Assembly: GCF_037126285.1 (NCBI RefSeq)
Contig: NZ_CP147012.1
Coordinates: forward strand, 3,308,676-3,372,675
DNA length: 64,000 nt
Direction: 5' to 3'
DNA from: Bernardetia sp. MNP-M8
Lineage (GTDB): Bacteria; Bacteroidota; Bacteroidia; Cytophagales; Bernardetiaceae
A program made the translations under genes and the position numbers. The notes under the pieces are model-generated. The model was not told where the DNA came from. It saw only the letters and a program-made list of their open reading frames with translations, and ran no database searches. Shown piece by piece: positions 48,955 to 59,392 of this stretch (its first letter is position 1; the number at the start of each line of letters is the position of its first letter).

Positions 48955-51900
48955 TTAGTCTAATGTAATTTCAAGAGCAAGACCACGAAGTTCGTGAATC
49001 AATACGTTGAAAGACTCTGGGATGTTTGGCTCTGGCATGTTATCACCTTTTACGATACATTCGTACGCTTTAGCACGTCCAAGAACATCATCTGACTTAA
49101 TTGTCAAGATTTCTCTCAAGATGTGTGAAGCTCCAAATGCCTCTAATGCCCAAACTTCCATCTCTCCAAAACGCTGACCACCAAACTGAGCTTTACCACC
49201 CAAAGGCTGTTGCGTAATGAGTGAGTAAGGTCCGATAGAACGAGCATGCATCTTATCATCAACTAAGTGACCTAGTTTAAGCATGTACATAATTCCTACC
49301 GTAACAGTTTGCTCAAATTTTTCTCCAGTACGTCCATCAAAAACTTCCATCTTACACCATTCGGGTAAGCCTGCTTCTTTGATTTCTGCTGCTACTTCTT
49401 CTTCAGTTGCTCCGTCAAAGATTGGTGTAGCATATTTTTTACCCATTTTAAGACCTGCATGTCCCAAGATAGTTTCATAAATCTGTCCCAAGTTCATACG
49501 AGAAGGTACACCTAGAGGATTCAAGACAATATCAACAGGAACACCATTAGCAAGGAAAGGCATATCTTCTTCACGAACGATACGAGCCACAACTCCTTTA
49601 TTACCATGACGACCTGCCATCTTATCACCTACTTTGAGTTTACGTTTCTTAGCAACATATACTTTTGCAAGTTTAACAATTCCTGCAGGAAGTTCATCTC
49701 CAACTTCTAGCGCAAAACGCTGACGTTTGAACTCTGCTGTAATTTCATTACGTTTTTGGTTATAATTTTTTACAAGTTCTGCCAAAAGTTCATTAGTTTC
49801 TTCATCTTCTGTAAAATCTTTCAAGATTACATCAGCAATAAAGTTTACTTCTTCTGGAACGTTATAGTTACTCTCATCACGGTATGCGTTTTTGCTTGGG
49901 AAGAATGCTTGCTCAATATTTTGTGGATTGAAACCTGAATCTTTTGCCAAAACTACATCACCGTATTTATGAACAATTCCTTGAGAAGTTTTATTTTCTA
50001 AAAGATCTGCCATTTTGCTTATCATCTGCGAACGCATTCCAACAAGGTCACGACTATATTCTTTCTTCAAAACATCCACCTGTTTACGTACTTTTGCACG
50101 CATATCTTTATCCTTTTTAGGACGAGAGAAAAGCTGTGTATTGATTACAACACCTTGAAGCGAAGCAGAAGCACGCATAGAAGCATCTTTTACATCACCT
50201 GCTTTGTCTCCAAAGATAGCACGAAGAAGTTTTTCTTCTGGTGTAGGGTCTGTTTCTCCCTTAGGAGTAATTTTACCTACCAAAATATCTTGTTCTTTTA
50301 CTTTTGCACCAATACGGATAATACCGTTTTCGTCCAAATCTTTAACTGCATCTTCGCTTACATTCGGAATTTCAGAAGTTAATTCTTCTTCTCCTCGTTT
50401 TGTGTCACGAACTTCAAGCTCAAACTGATCAATGTGGATTGAAGTATAAATATCATCTCTTACTACTTTTTCAGAAATAACAATTGCATCCTCAAAGTTA
50501 TAACCCTGCCAAGGCATGAAAGCAACCATAAGGTTACGACCAAGTGCAAGTTCTCCTTTTTCAGTTGCATATCCTTCACAAAGAACATCTCCTTTTTTTA
50601 CTTTTTCGCCTTTCAATACAATAGGACGTAAGTTGATACAAGTATCTTGGTTAGTTCTACGGAATTTAGTAAGGGTATAAGTTGTAAACTCGTTATCAAA
50701 GTTTACTAATTTTTGTTCTTTTGTCCAATTATATTTTACTACAATTTTCTTAGCATCTACATAGTCAATTACTCCATCATCTTCTGCTACAACTAATGCT
50801 CTAGAGTCCATTGCAACACGTCTTTCAAGACCTGTACCTACAATTGGTGCTTGCGGACGCAAAAGAGGAACGGCTTGACGCTGCATATTCGAACCCATCA
50901 AGGCACGGTTGGCATCATCATGTTCTAAGAATGGAATAAGAGAGGCTGCAACCGAAACGATTTGATTTGGTGCAACATCCATGTATGTTATATTTTCTGG
51001 AGATTCCAAAGGAAAATCTCCCTCTAAACGACATTTTACAAGGTCAGATGTAAATTTGTTTTTACTATCTAATGTTGCATTTGCCTGTGCAATAATTTGC
51101 TCATCTTCTTCTTCTGCTGTTAAGAATTTAACTTCGTTAGTTGCTTTCTGATTCTTAACAATACGATAAGGAGTTTCGATAAAGCCCATACCGTTTACAG
51201 TTGCGTGAACACAAAGTGAAGAGATAAGACCAATATTTGGACCCTCTGGAGTTTCGATAGTACACAAACGACCATAGTGCGTATAGTGAACGTCACGAAC
51301 CTCAAAACCTGCACGTTCACGAGAAAGACCACCAGGTCCTAAGGCAGACATTCTACGTTTGTGCGTAATCTCTGCTAATGGATTGGTTTGATCCATAAAC
51401 TGTGAAAGCTGATTTGTTCCAAAGAATGAATTAATAACCGACGATAAAGTACGGGCATTAATCAAATCAACTGGCTTAAAGTCTTCATTATCACGAACGT
51501 TCATACGTTCTTTGATAGTACGAGCCATACGAGCCAAACCAACACCAAACTGGCTATAAAGTTGCTCTCCTACAGTACGTACACGACGATTTGAAAGGTG
51601 GTCAATATCATCCACAACTGCTCTTGAGTTAATAAGAGTAATAAGGTGTCTAATGATACGGATGATGTCTTCTTTTGTCAAGACACGAACACTCATTTCT
51701 AAATCTAGACCTAGTTTTCTATTGATTCTATAACGACCAACTTCTCCTAAGTCATAACGCTTTTCACTAAAGAAAAGACTTTGAATTACATCACGAGCTG
51801 TTTGTTCGTCTGGTGCTTCTGTGTTACGAAGCTGACGGTAAATTTGCTCAACTGCTTCTTTTTCTGAGTTTGAATTATCTTTTTGTAATGTATTATAGAC

Positions 51901-52818
51901 AATTGCAAAATCATTAATATTAATATCTTCTCTATGAAGAATAATTGCTTCTGTATTTGAATCGATGATAGTTTGGATATGCTCCTCTTCAATTTCAGAA
52001 TCACGCTCCAAAAGTACCTCGTTACGAGTAATACTTACAACTTCTCCTGTATCTTCATCTACAAAGTCTTCTGTCCAAGTACGAAGAACACGAGCAGCTA
52101 ATTTTCTACCTACCACTTTCTGAATATTTGCTTTAGTAGCTTTTACTTCTTCAGAAAGACCGAAAAGTTCCAAAATTTCTCTATCTGTCCCATATCCGAT
52201 AGCACGTAAAAGAGTAGTAACAGGAAACTTTTTCTTACGGTCAATGTAAGCATACATGATATTGTTTACATCTGTCGCAAATTCAATCCAAGAACCTTTG
52301 AATGGAATAATACGTGCTGAATATAATTTTGTACCATTAGTATGTTTACTTTGAGCAAAGAAAACGCCTGGTGAACGGTGAAGCTGAGAAACGATAACAC
52401 GTTCTGCACCATTAATAACAAAAGAGCCACGCTCAGTCATTACAGGCACATTTCCTAAAAATACTTCTTGTTCGATTGTTTCGAAATCTTCGTTGTCTTC
52501 GTCGTTACAAAGTAAACGTAGCTTTGCTTTTAAAGGCACTGCATAAGTAAGACCTCTATCAACACATTCTTGTACAGAATATTTTGGTGGGTCTATGATA
52601 TAGTCGACAAATTCCAAAACAAAGTTATCTCTTGAATCAGAAATTGGGAAGTTCTCCATAAATACTTTATAGAGTCCGTCTGCTGTTCTTTTTTCAGGAG
52701 GAGTACCTAGTTGGAAGAAATCTTGAAACGACTTTACCTGTACATCTAGGAAGTGTGGGTATTCTAAAATGGAGGTCGTTTTGCGAAAGTTTATTCTGCC
52801 GTGTTTTAATGTAGCCAA
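48955..52818 (-). CDS. rpoB: RNA polymerase beta subunit
   Basis: 1287 residues, normal for Bacteroidota. Catalytic-core subunit. Recognisable regions include [25 protein letters not shown] (rifampicin-binding region, shown here in part), [39 protein letters not shown], and [18 protein letters not shown]. The gene stands alone: rpoC does not follow it (an AraC gene does, after a terminator) and rplL/rplJ do not precede it (an FKBP gene does). The nearest promoter with full consensus is at 53250-53280 on the minus strand, which gives a leader of about 425 nt. Confidence 0.97.
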   Translation of the reverse strand: MATLKHGRINFRKTTSILEYPHFLDVQVKSFQDFFQLGTPPEKRTADGLYKVFMENFPISDSRDNFVLEFVDYIIDPPKYSVQECVDRGLTYAVPLKAKLRLLCNDEDNEDFETIEQEVFLGNVPVMTERGSFVINGAERVIVSQLHRSPGVFFAQSKHTNGTKLYSARIIPFKGSWIEFATDVNNIMYAYIDRKKKFPVTTLLRAIGYGTDREILELFGLSEEVKATKANIQKVVGRKLAARVLRTWTEDFVDEDTGEVVSITRNEVLLERDSEIEEEHIQTIIDSNTEAIILHREDININDFAIVYNTLQKDNSNSEKEAVEQIYRQLRNTEAPDEQTARDVIQSLFFSEKRYDLGEVGRYRINRKLGLDLEMSVRVLTKEDIIRIIRHLITLINSRAVVDDIDHLSNRRVRTVGEQLYSQFGVGLARMARTIKERMNVRDNEDFKPVDLINARTLSSVINSFFGTNQLSQFMDQTNPLAEITHKRRMSALGPGGLSRERAGFEVRDVHYTHYGRLCTIETPEGPNIGLISSLCVHATVNGMGFIETPYRIVKNQKATNEVKFLTAEEEDEQIIAQANATLDSKNKFTSDLVKCRLEGDFPLESPENITYMDVAPNQIVSVAASLIPFLEHDDANRALMGSNMQRQAVPLLRPQAPIVGTGLERRVAMDSRALVVAEDDGVIDYVDAKKIVVKYNWTKEQKLVNFDNEFTTYTLTKFRRTNQDTCINLRPIVLKGEKVKKGDVLCEGYATEKGELALGRNLMVAFMPWQGYNFEDAIVISEKVVRDDIYTSIHIDQFELEVRDTKRGEEELTSEIPNVSEDAVKDLDENGIIRIGAKVKEQDILVGKITPKGETDPTPEEKLLRAIFGDKAGDVKDASMRASASLQGVVINTQLFSRPKKDKDMRAKVRKQVDVLKKEYSRDLVGMRSQMISKMADLLENKTSQGIVHKYGDVVLAKDSGFNPQNIEQAFFPSKNAYRDESNYNVPEEVNFIADVILKDFTEDEETNELLAELVKNYNQKRNEITAEFKRQRFALEVGDELPAGIVKLAKVYVAKKRKLKVGDKMAGRHGNKGVVARIVREEDMPFLANGVPVDIVLNPLGVPSRMNLGQIYETILGHAGLKMGKKYATPIFDGATEEEVAAEIKEAGLPEWCKMEVFDGRTGEKFEQTVTVGIMYMLKLGHLVDDKMHARSIGPYSLITQQPLGGKAQFGGQRFGEMEVWALEAFGASHILREILTIKSDDVLGRAKAYECIVKGDNMPEPNIPESFNVLIHELRGLALEITLD

Positions 52819-53314
52819 GGCTCGTATAGGTTTGAGTGAACGAAATGGAATGCTTTATTCTTTATCAATTACAAATTAGAAATTTACGTCTTATAAGTAG
52901 ATGTAAATTAGTTAATGCTAATTTGTTGGTATAATGCTTTATAGCTATTTATTACTGCTTCTAAATAATCGTTTTTTATCTTTTCTTATTTGTCTAAACT
53001 TATTAAAGTCAGAAAAATCCCTAAAATTAGGTAAAGAGTTATTTTAAAATTAGCTCTCTATTAAATTTTACGGTTTTATTCTTAATTAAAAAATTGTGAA
53101 TTGAAGTAATTTCAAATAATTTGGAATACTTTTTATAATTCTAAATAAAATGCAGATAAAAACAAGAAAAATGCTATATTTTGGATATGTAATTATAATT
53201 TTGTTTTGATTTAGAACCAAAACTATACATTTGTAGCCAAAATATCCTGCAAATATAAGAATTATTTTATCATTTTCAAAAATAATTTTGTATTTATTCT
53301 TACAAAACAACAAC
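52819..53314 (-). other. 496-bp region upstream of rpoB, probable long leader
   Basis: Minus-strand consensus promoter at 53250-53280, then about 425 bp up to the rpoB start with no supportable gene. The region is AT-rich; a 75-codon minus-strand frame at 53086-53313 starts upstream of the promoter and is low-complexity, so I do not call it. A regulatory or attenuating leader RNA is possible but no structure is evident. Confidence 0.5.
53250..53280 (-). promoter_or_regulatory. Consensus Bacteroidota promoter upstream of rpoB
   Basis: On the minus strand, TTTG (plus 53277-53280), 19 bp, TATATTTG (plus 53250-53257): perfect match. It lies 35 bp beyond the last FKBP gene and fires towards rpoB. 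Confidence 0.8.
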
Positions 53315-53824
53315 TTAAAGTTGTTCTAACTCAATATCAAAAATTAGAGTGGAAAGCGTTGGAATTATTTCTCTTCCTTCCTGAGTTGTTCTTCCAGCCT
53401 CTCCATAAGCATAGCGAGATGGAATAAAAAAACGTGTTTTTTCCTTTAATTTCATTTGCTTGACTGCCTCTTCAAATCCTATTACTACCGAACTAGCACC
53501 AATAGTAAACTCTAAAGGGTTATTGGTTTCATAAGAGCTATCAAACTGTCTTCCATAAAGAACTTTTCCTACGTAATTTACTACTACTGATGCTCCATTA
53601 TTTGGCGTAGCTGTGCCTTCTCCTTCTTCCAAGACAATATAATAAATCCCTAAATCTGTTTTTTCGGCTGTAAGGTTGTTTTCAGTTAAATATTGCTGAA
53701 TAATTTGGTCTTCTCGCTCTGCCTGTACAGTTGCGTCTATTAGAGGTTCTATTTTATCTTTATTACAAGATGAAAATAGAAATGAAATAGATAAAAGCAG
53801 GAAAATATATTTTGATGATTTCAT
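53315..53824 (-). CDS. FKBP-type peptidyl-prolyl isomerase lipoprotein
   Basis: 169 residues. Lipoprotein signal (FLLLSISFLFSSC, Cys about residue 20, then NKDKIE). The FKBP domain is at about 85-168: VVVNYVGKVLYGRQFDSSYE, PLEFTIGASSVVIGFEEAV, FFIPSRYAYGEAG. The conserved tryptophan of the substrate pocket (GW) is phenylalanine (GFEEA), and IPP is IPT. Probably folds proteins in the periplasm or at the outer membrane. Last of five FKBP genes on this strand; about 69 bp after its neighbour. Confidence 0.9.
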   Translation of the reverse strand: MKSSKYIFLLLSISFLFSSCNKDKIEPLIDATVQAEREDQIIQQYLTENNLTAEKTDLGIYYIVLEEGEGTATPNNGASVVVNYVGKVLYGRQFDSSYETNNPLEFTIGASSVVIGFEEAVKQMKLKEKTRFFIPSRYAYGEAGRTTQEGREIIPTLSTLIFDIELEQL

Positions 53825-53893
53825 TTTTTAGCTGATTTTTTACTAAAATGGATAATTATTATTATTGCTGTTCGAAGAAGGATTTTTTTATTA

Positions 53894-54385
53894 TTAATTG
53901 AATACTTCGATTCTAAAAACTAATATAGCATAGGGTGGAATATCTGAACCTGCTCCTCTAGCTCCATATCCTAAATGGGAAGGAAGGTATAATGTTCCCT
54001 TTCCTCCTTTTCCAATGAGAGGTACACCTTCATTCCAACCATCTATAACACCACCTCCAACGGTAAAAGTAAATGGTTGTCTACCAAAAGAAGAATCAAA
54101 TATAGCTCCTGATAATAGTTTTCCTTCATAGTTTACTGTAACTCTTTCTCCGTTTTGAATAGGTGTTCCCTGTTCATCAAGAACATAATACAAACCTGAT
54201 TGTGTTTTTTGAGGAGTAATATTATTTTCAGTAAAATAAACTTGAAGAATACTATCTTGTACTAATGGATTTGATGGATTATTAGTTAGTGTTTCATTAT
54301 TTTCATCTTTTTTACAAGAAGAAAATAAAGCACCTCCAATGAAAAGCAATAAAAGGCTTATTGTAATATACTTTGATAATTTCAT
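53894..54385 (-). CDS. FKBP-type peptidyl-prolyl isomerase lipoprotein
   Basis: 163 residues. Lipoprotein signal (LLLLFIGGALFSSC, Cys about 24, then KKDENN). FKBP domain about 80-163 with the canonical residues: VNYEGKLLSGAIFDSSFGR, GGVIDGWNEGVPLIG, LYLPSHLGYGARGAGSDIPP, LVFRIEVFN. Short linker, no coiled coil. Member of the FKBP array, 41 bp from the next gene. Confidence 0.92.
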   Translation of the reverse strand: MKLSKYITISLLLLFIGGALFSSCKKDENNETLTNNPSNPLVQDSILQVYFTENNITPQKTQSGLYYVLDEQGTPIQNGERVTVNYEGKLLSGAIFDSSFGRQPFTFTVGGGVIDGWNEGVPLIGKGGKGTLYLPSHLGYGARGAGSDIPPYAILVFRIEVFN

Positions 54386-54426
54386 TTTGGTAATAATTAG
54401 TTTTTAATGATTTTGTTTTTTAGTTT

Positions 54427-55821
54427 TTAATTTTCTAGGATTTCTATTTTATAGATAAGCATTGCATCAGGTTCTAATTGTTCGCCTACTTCTTCTTTTC
54501 CGTAAGCTAGTTTGGAAGGAATATACAAATAACCTATTCCCCCTTTCCCAATAATAGGAATTCCTTCTTCCCAACCTTTTATAAAATTTCCTTTTCCAAT
54601 AGTAATTTCATATATTTTTTCTGAATCATGAGAAGAATCAAGATTTTCATCTGTCATAAGAAAAGTTTCTTCATAACGAATTTTCACTTTTTCTCCTTTT
54701 TTTATTGGTGTTCCTTGCTTTTCAATTCTATAAAAAAGTCCAGATACTGTTTTTTTATAATCGGTAATGTCGTTGAGTTTTAGATATACATTTTCGATAT
54801 AATCTTCTTGATTATCATCGATATAATAAGTGTTTGGTTTTTTTTGAGAAGTAGTTTCTTCTTCTTGTTCATTTTCATAATCTTGATTATTATCCAAATC
54901 TTCATCTAGCACTTCTACTTCAAAAATGAGCATTGTATTTGGTGGAATTGCTCCTTGAGAACCTTGTACACCATATCCCAAATTAGAAGGAATATATAAA
55001 GTCCCTTTTCCACCTTTTCCAATAAGTGGGATTCCTTCATCCCAACCTTGTATTACTTGTCCTATTCCAATAGCTACTTCAATAGGCTCACCTCTGTCGT
55101 ATGAAGAATCAAATTTTTCTCCTGTTTTTAGTAGTGTTCCTTTATAATGAGCTTTTATTTTATCTCCTGTTTCGATGTCTGTTCTGCCTTGTTTATCTAT
55201 TGTATATAAAAGTCCAGATTCTGTTTTTTTATAATTTGTAATTCCTTTTTCTACAAAATACGTTTTTTCAATGTATTCAACTTGTATTTTGGAAATACTG
55301 TCTAATTTATATTCATTTTCTTTTACTTTTCTTGAAAAATCTTTCTCCCTCTTTTCCTGTATTTTTATTTTAGTGTCCTCATATTCTTGAGTAGTATAGT
55401 CTTTGATAATACGAATTTCTTGACGAATCCAACTCCCCTCTTTTATAAAGTCAGGGTGTGGTTGTTCTTCTGAAAAAATAGAATCAGCATGTACAAAAAC
55501 GGTCAGACTATCACCTATTTTCCCTTTTCTGATAACTTCTACCATAGACATTTCTCTAATTGCCTTATCATTCAAATCTATAAAAAGAGGAGTATCTTCT
55601 GTATATGAATCTCTTAAAAGAGAGTCTGTAGAATTAAATATTTTCATCTGTATTTGAAAAATACTAGAATCTGTAAGAATTTTTCCTTTTCCTACTTTTC
55701 TAATTCTATAACGCATTCCTTTATGCTCTTGCATTCCTGTTTCAAATTGAGCTGAAACAGAAAATGTAATAAGCAAAAAAAGACAATTAAATATAGATGT
55801 ATAAAAGAGAGATAATTTCAT
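54427..55821 (-). CDS. Double-domain FKBP-type peptidyl-prolyl isomerase
   Basis: 464 residues, signal peptide ending SVSAQ. An N-terminal domain (about 30-150) shared with the next two upstream genes (MRYRIRKVGKGKILTDSSI, STDSLLRDSYTEDTPLFIDL, GKIGDSLTVFVHADSIF), a helical linker, FKBP domain 1 (about 215-305; FDSSYDRGEP, VIQGWDEGIPLIG, IPPN), a D/E/Q-rich linker, and FKBP domain 2 (about 375-464). In domain 2 the pocket residues have decayed: FDSS is LDSS, the arginine after DSS is missing (SHDSEK), and IPPN is LEPD. Domain 1 should be active; domain 2 is probably a binding or structural module. Confidence 0.9.
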   Translation of the reverse strand: MKLSLFYTSIFNCLFLLITFSVSAQFETGMQEHKGMRYRIRKVGKGKILTDSSIFQIQMKIFNSTDSLLRDSYTEDTPLFIDLNDKAIREMSMVEVIRKGKIGDSLTVFVHADSIFSEEQPHPDFIKEGSWIRQEIRIIKDYTTQEYEDTKIKIQEKREKDFSRKVKENEYKLDSISKIQVEYIEKTYFVEKGITNYKKTESGLLYTIDKQGRTDIETGDKIKAHYKGTLLKTGEKFDSSYDRGEPIEVAIGIGQVIQGWDEGIPLIGKGGKGTLYIPSNLGYGVQGSQGAIPPNTMLIFEVEVLDEDLDNNQDYENEQEEETTSQKKPNTYYIDDNQEDYIENVYLKLNDITDYKKTVSGLFYRIEKQGTPIKKGEKVKIRYEETFLMTDENLDSSHDSEKIYEITIGKGNFIKGWEEGIPIIGKGGIGYLYIPSKLAYGKEEVGEQLEPDAMLIYKIEILEN

Positions 55822-55917
55822 TATGACATTTGGTTTTAGGAAATTAGGATTGGAAATTAGAGAATGAGAAGTTTTTTTGTTACTCTAATTTCCAACCTCT
55901 ATTACCTAATTTTTTTA

Positions 55918-56862
55918 TTAATCTAATACTTCAACTCTAAAAACAAGTGTAGCATTTGGTGGAATATCACTTCCTGCACCACGCTCACCATAAGCCAAAT
56001 GAGAAGGAATATATAGAGTGCCTTTTCCACCTGTTCCGATAAGAGGAATGCCTTCATCCCAACCTTGAATAACTCGTCCTACACCAATAGGAAACTCAAT
56101 TGGATCATTTCTATCAAAGGAAGAATCAAATTTTTGACCTGATAATAGAGTTCCTTCATAATGAACTTTTATAGTTTTTCCTTTTTGGATAGGTGTTCCT
56201 TGCTGATTGATTACATAATAAAGACCTGATTCAGTCTTTTGAAAATTTGTAATTCCTTTTTCTACAAAATAGGTATTTTCTAAATAGTCCATTTGATTTT
56301 GCACTTTTGATTTTTCGTCCATTTTTTGTTGTTTTTGTAGTTCTTCTTGTTTTTTAGCCATTTCTTCCATGTATTTTTGTTGCATGGCTTCTAATTTTGC
56401 AGCATATTGTTGAGCTGTATAATTTGTCAGAATTTTTATTTCGTGTCTTAAAGAACTTCCTTTAGGAATAAAAATAGGGCGTATCTGACCATTTTGAAAT
56501 ACAGAATCAGAATGAATAAACAAAGTCAGGCTATCTCCAATTTTGCCTTCATTCATCATAATTTCTACAATAGGAATTTGTCTAGTCGTGCTGTCACGTA
56601 AATCTAAAATAAGAGGAAAGTCTTCGTTTTTTGTACTTCTAAGCAATGAGTCAGTACTATTATAAATACTCATACTTAACTCTACAATACTAGAATCTGT
56701 AATTGAAAGAGCTTTTTTACGCTCTTTTTTGGTAGTCTGTAATTGATAACGAATACCTTTAAATTCTTTTTCGTGTTTATTTTTGTCTTTATTATTTTGT
56801 GCATTTATAGAAAAAGAAATGCAACTTATTAAAATAATTAGAATAAAACGATATAAAAACAT
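55918..56862 (-). CDS. FKBP-type peptidyl-prolyl isomerase with N-terminal domain
   Basis: 314 residues from the ATG at 56862 (MFLYRFILIILISCISFSINAQ, a proper signal peptide); an upstream ATG at 56928 would put 22 residues ahead of it. N-terminal domain about 30-150 (RYQLQTTKKERKKALSITDSS, SLLRSTKNEDFPLILDLRDS, GKIGDSLTLFIHSDSVF), Q/K/E-rich coiled coil (about 165-205), and a canonical FKBP domain (about 225-314: FDSSFDRNDPIEFPIG, VIQGWDEGIPLIG, GERGAGSDIPPNATLVF). A 96-bp gap separates it from the double-domain gene. Confidence 0.92.
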   Translation of the reverse strand: MFLYRFILIILISCISFSINAQNNKDKNKHEKEFKGIRYQLQTTKKERKKALSITDSSIVELSMSIYNSTDSLLRSTKNEDFPLILDLRDSTTRQIPIVEIMMNEGKIGDSLTLFIHSDSVFQNGQIRPIFIPKGSSLRHEIKILTNYTAQQYAAKLEAMQQKYMEEMAKKQEELQKQQKMDEKSKVQNQMDYLENTYFVEKGITNFQKTESGLYYVINQQGTPIQKGKTIKVHYEGTLLSGQKFDSSFDRNDPIEFPIGVGRVIQGWDEGIPLIGTGGKGTLYIPSHLAYGERGAGSDIPPNATLVFRVEVLD

Positions 56863-56989
56863 AAAATTTATTGTCAAGTAATAAAAGATTGATTTTTTAT
56901 AAAGAAGTTGTGCTAAAAAGATATACATCTTCTTAACACAACTTTAAAGAGTATCTGATAAATAGCTTTTTGAAATTAGAGAGTTGGAA

Positions 56990-57934
56990 TTATTTTCCAG
57001 CTTTAGTTACTTCTTCTAGCACTTCTACTCTGAAAACAAGCATTTCGTTTGGTCCAATTGCACCACCAGCACCTCTTGGTCCATAAGCCAAGTTTGAAGG
57101 AATATATAAATATCCTTTTCCACCACGACCAATAAGAGGAATACCTTCATCCCACGCTTGGATTACTTGTCCTTGTCCGATAGGAAACTCAAATGCTTCT
57201 CCTCTATCAAAAGAAGAGTCAAATTTTTCGCCAGTCATAAGCAGTGTTCCTTCATAATTTACTTTTACTTTATCACCTGCTTCAATATCTGTTTTGCCTT
57301 GTTTATCTACTTTATAGAAAAGACCTGATTCTGTTTTCTTGAAATCAGTAATGCCTTTTTCAGGTAAATATGTATTTTCGATATATTCTACTTGTTCTAC
57401 TGAAATTTTTGCTGATTCTGCTTGTGCTTCAGCTTGCTTTTTCATTTGTTCTTCCATGTATTTTTGCTGCATTTCTTTTTGTTCTGCAACATATTCTGTT
57501 TGTGTAAGATGCTTTACTAATTTGATTTCTTGACGAATAGAACTTCCTTCTGCTATAAAAGGAGGACGAGGTTGTCCTTGTACAAAAATAGAATCTGAAT
57601 GGATAAACATAGTAACACTATCTCCAACTCTACCTTTTTCCATTAATATTTTTACAATACCCATTTTTGTATTGTTTGAATCACTCAAATCTATCATTAA
57701 AGGAAAATCTTCTGTGTATGTATCACGAAGTAAAGAATCTGTACTATTATAGATTTTCATAGAGATTTGAACTACGCTAGAGTCACTAAGTTCCTGTCCT
57801 TCTCCACGCTGACGAAGCATATAACGAATTCCGTCAAGTTCTTTTTCTTTATTAAGTGAGTCTGAATTACAAGACCACATTGTAGCACCAATAAGAGTAA
57901 ATAGTATAGAACGATATAAAAAAAGAGATTTCAT
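56990..57934 (-). CDS. FKBP-type peptidyl-prolyl isomerase lipoprotein with N-terminal domain
   Basis: 314 residues from the ATG at 57934; MKSLFLYRSILFTLIGATMWSC gives a lipobox with Cys near 22, whereas the frame upstream (to 58027) has a second hydrophobic stretch and is not conserved. Same plan and length as the gene at 55918: N-terminal domain, coiled coil rich in Q/A/E (about 160-200), and FKBP domain (about 220-310: FDSSFDRGEAFEFPIG, VIQAWDEGIPLIG, GPRGAGGAIGPNEMLVF). VIQAW replaces VIQGW and IGPN replaces IPPN, so the active site is slightly altered. First gene of the FKBP array. Confidence 0.9.
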   Translation of the reverse strand: MKSLFLYRSILFTLIGATMWSCNSDSLNKEKELDGIRYMLRQRGEGQELSDSSVVQISMKIYNSTDSLLRDTYTEDFPLMIDLSDSNNTKMGIVKILMEKGRVGDSVTMFIHSDSIFVQGQPRPPFIAEGSSIRQEIKLVKHLTQTEYVAEQKEMQQKYMEEQMKKQAEAQAESAKISVEQVEYIENTYLPEKGITDFKKTESGLFYKVDKQGKTDIEAGDKVKVNYEGTLLMTGEKFDSSFDRGEAFEFPIGQGQVIQAWDEGIPLIGRGGKGYLYIPSNLAYGPRGAGGAIGPNEMLVFRVEVLEEVTKAGK

Positions 57935-58070
57935 TTTTTGTTTGTTAGATAAAATAACTAGAATAAATAATAATATTGAAATAGAGTACATTGAAACTAG
58001 CCTACAAAGGTCTAATATAAAAGCCAAAGTAGAAAAGATTTATGGAAAATTAATTTTAAATATAGGATAA

Positions 58071-59090
58071 TTAATGTGTAGTTGTAAGTTCTGAACGATG
58101 CTCTTCGATAAGTTTCTCAAAATAAGTTACTACTTTATCGACAGGTTCTGTACTTCTTCCTCCTGCTGCATTGTGATGACCACCACCTCCAAAATAAGTA
58201 CGAGCAAAATCGGCTACTGAAAATGTTCCGACAGAACGAAAAGACATTCTGACTTCATTGCCATAATCAATCAAAATTGCAGCAAATTCAATTCCTTCAA
58301 TAGAAAGAGCATAGTTTACAATGCCTTCTGTATCACCCGACTGAGGATTGTATTTGCGAGTGTCTTTTTGTTTTAAGACAAAGTAAGCTGTTTTCAAATC
58401 CTGTCTGACAGTCAAACAACTGGAAAGCGCATGTCCTAAAAGACGAATTCTATTCTCGGTATTGCTATCATAAATCATACGTTGAACATACGAAGAATCT
58501 AAACCCATATCTATCAAATCAGCTGCAATACGGTGTATTTTTCCTGTTGTATTAGGGTGTTTGAAAGAAGCTGTATCCGTCATAATACCTGCATACAAAC
58601 ATTGAGCTATCGGAATATCGATCAAATGTCTATCATTCATCAATAGAATAAGGTCATAAACTAATTCTGCCGTTGCTGCTGCTGTAATATCCCACAATTC
58701 AAAATGAGCAAAATCAGATTTACCTCTATGATGATCGACCATCAAAATAGGTGTATCAGGATTTTTTTCTATAAAAGAATCTAAAGGAGCTGTTCGATTA
58801 GGACTAGAAAAATCCAAACAACAAATCAAAGTAGATTCATCAATTAATGTCTCAATTTTTTGATGTGTTGCTTCTGAATAGACAACTACTTTATCATTGT
58901 CAGACATCCAATTCAGAAAATCAGGATATTCAGTAGGCGAAATAACTGTAGCTTGATGATTTTTCTTTTGTAAATAAAGAGATAAAGCCAAACAAGAACC
59001 TAAAGCATCAGCATCAGGGCGTTGATGTGGAAAGATGACCACTTTTTGAGGAGTGCTTAAAAGTTCTGCTAGACCTGCTAAATTTTGCAT
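58071..59090 (-). CDS. nrnA: DHH-family phosphoesterase, NrnA-type
   Basis: 339 residues. Two-domain DHH/DHHA1 enzyme: FPHQRPDADALGSCLAL (metal-binding DAD), CLDFSSPNR, the DHH motif VDHHRGKS, GIMTDTASFKHPNT, and C-terminal DHHA1 with GGGGHHNAAGGRS. NrnA degrades nano-RNAs (2-5 nt) and dephosphorylates 3'-phosphoadenosine-5'-phosphate. It lies just upstream of the FKBP array on the same strand, 44 bp before the longer open frame of the first FKBP. A minus -7-like box TATCTTTG is at plus 59199-59206. Confidence 0.92.
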   Translation of the reverse strand: MQNLAGLAELLSTPQKVVIFPHQRPDADALGSCLALSLYLQKKNHQATVISPTEYPDFLNWMSDNDKVVVYSEATHQKIETLIDESTLICCLDFSSPNRTAPLDSFIEKNPDTPILMVDHHRGKSDFAHFELWDITAAATAELVYDLILLMNDRHLIDIPIAQCLYAGIMTDTASFKHPNTTGKIHRIAADLIDMGLDSSYVQRMIYDSNTENRIRLLGHALSSCLTVRQDLKTAYFVLKQKDTRKYNPQSGDTEGIVNYALSIEGIEFAAILIDYGNEVRMSFRSVGTFSVADFARTYFGGGGHHNAAGGRSTEPVDKVVTYFEKLIEEHRSELTTTH

Positions 59091-59392
59091 TCAAATACGC
59101 TTAGTTAATAAATTTTGAAAATCAAGATAGTCTTTAATTTCTTACAAACTATGTTATGTTAAAATTAAAGGAATCTAATTTTCATTAGAAAAACGTTACA
59201 AAGATACCAAAACTTTTGAGTTATTGATTTTTGTTTAGATAGAAATTAGAATAAATTATTTTTCAAATCACAAATGTACCCTATTAATCCTTTTCTACAA
59301 ATAATGCTATTTTATGATTTTTGAGAACAAGATAAGGTTTTAAAAGTTAGGTCTGCATACTATATCTTATTACAAAGATAATTTTTTAAACT
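59091..59392. other. 302-bp divergent intergenic region
   Basis: Between nrnA (minus) and the GMC oxidoreductase (plus). Apart from a minus -7-like box at 59199-59206 nothing is evident. Confidence 0.4.

Noticed and set aside
53086-53313. 75-codon minus-strand frame upstream of rpoB
   Set aside because: Low-complexity I/K/F/Y-rich translation of AT-rich DNA, and the consensus promoter at 53250-53280 lies inside it.
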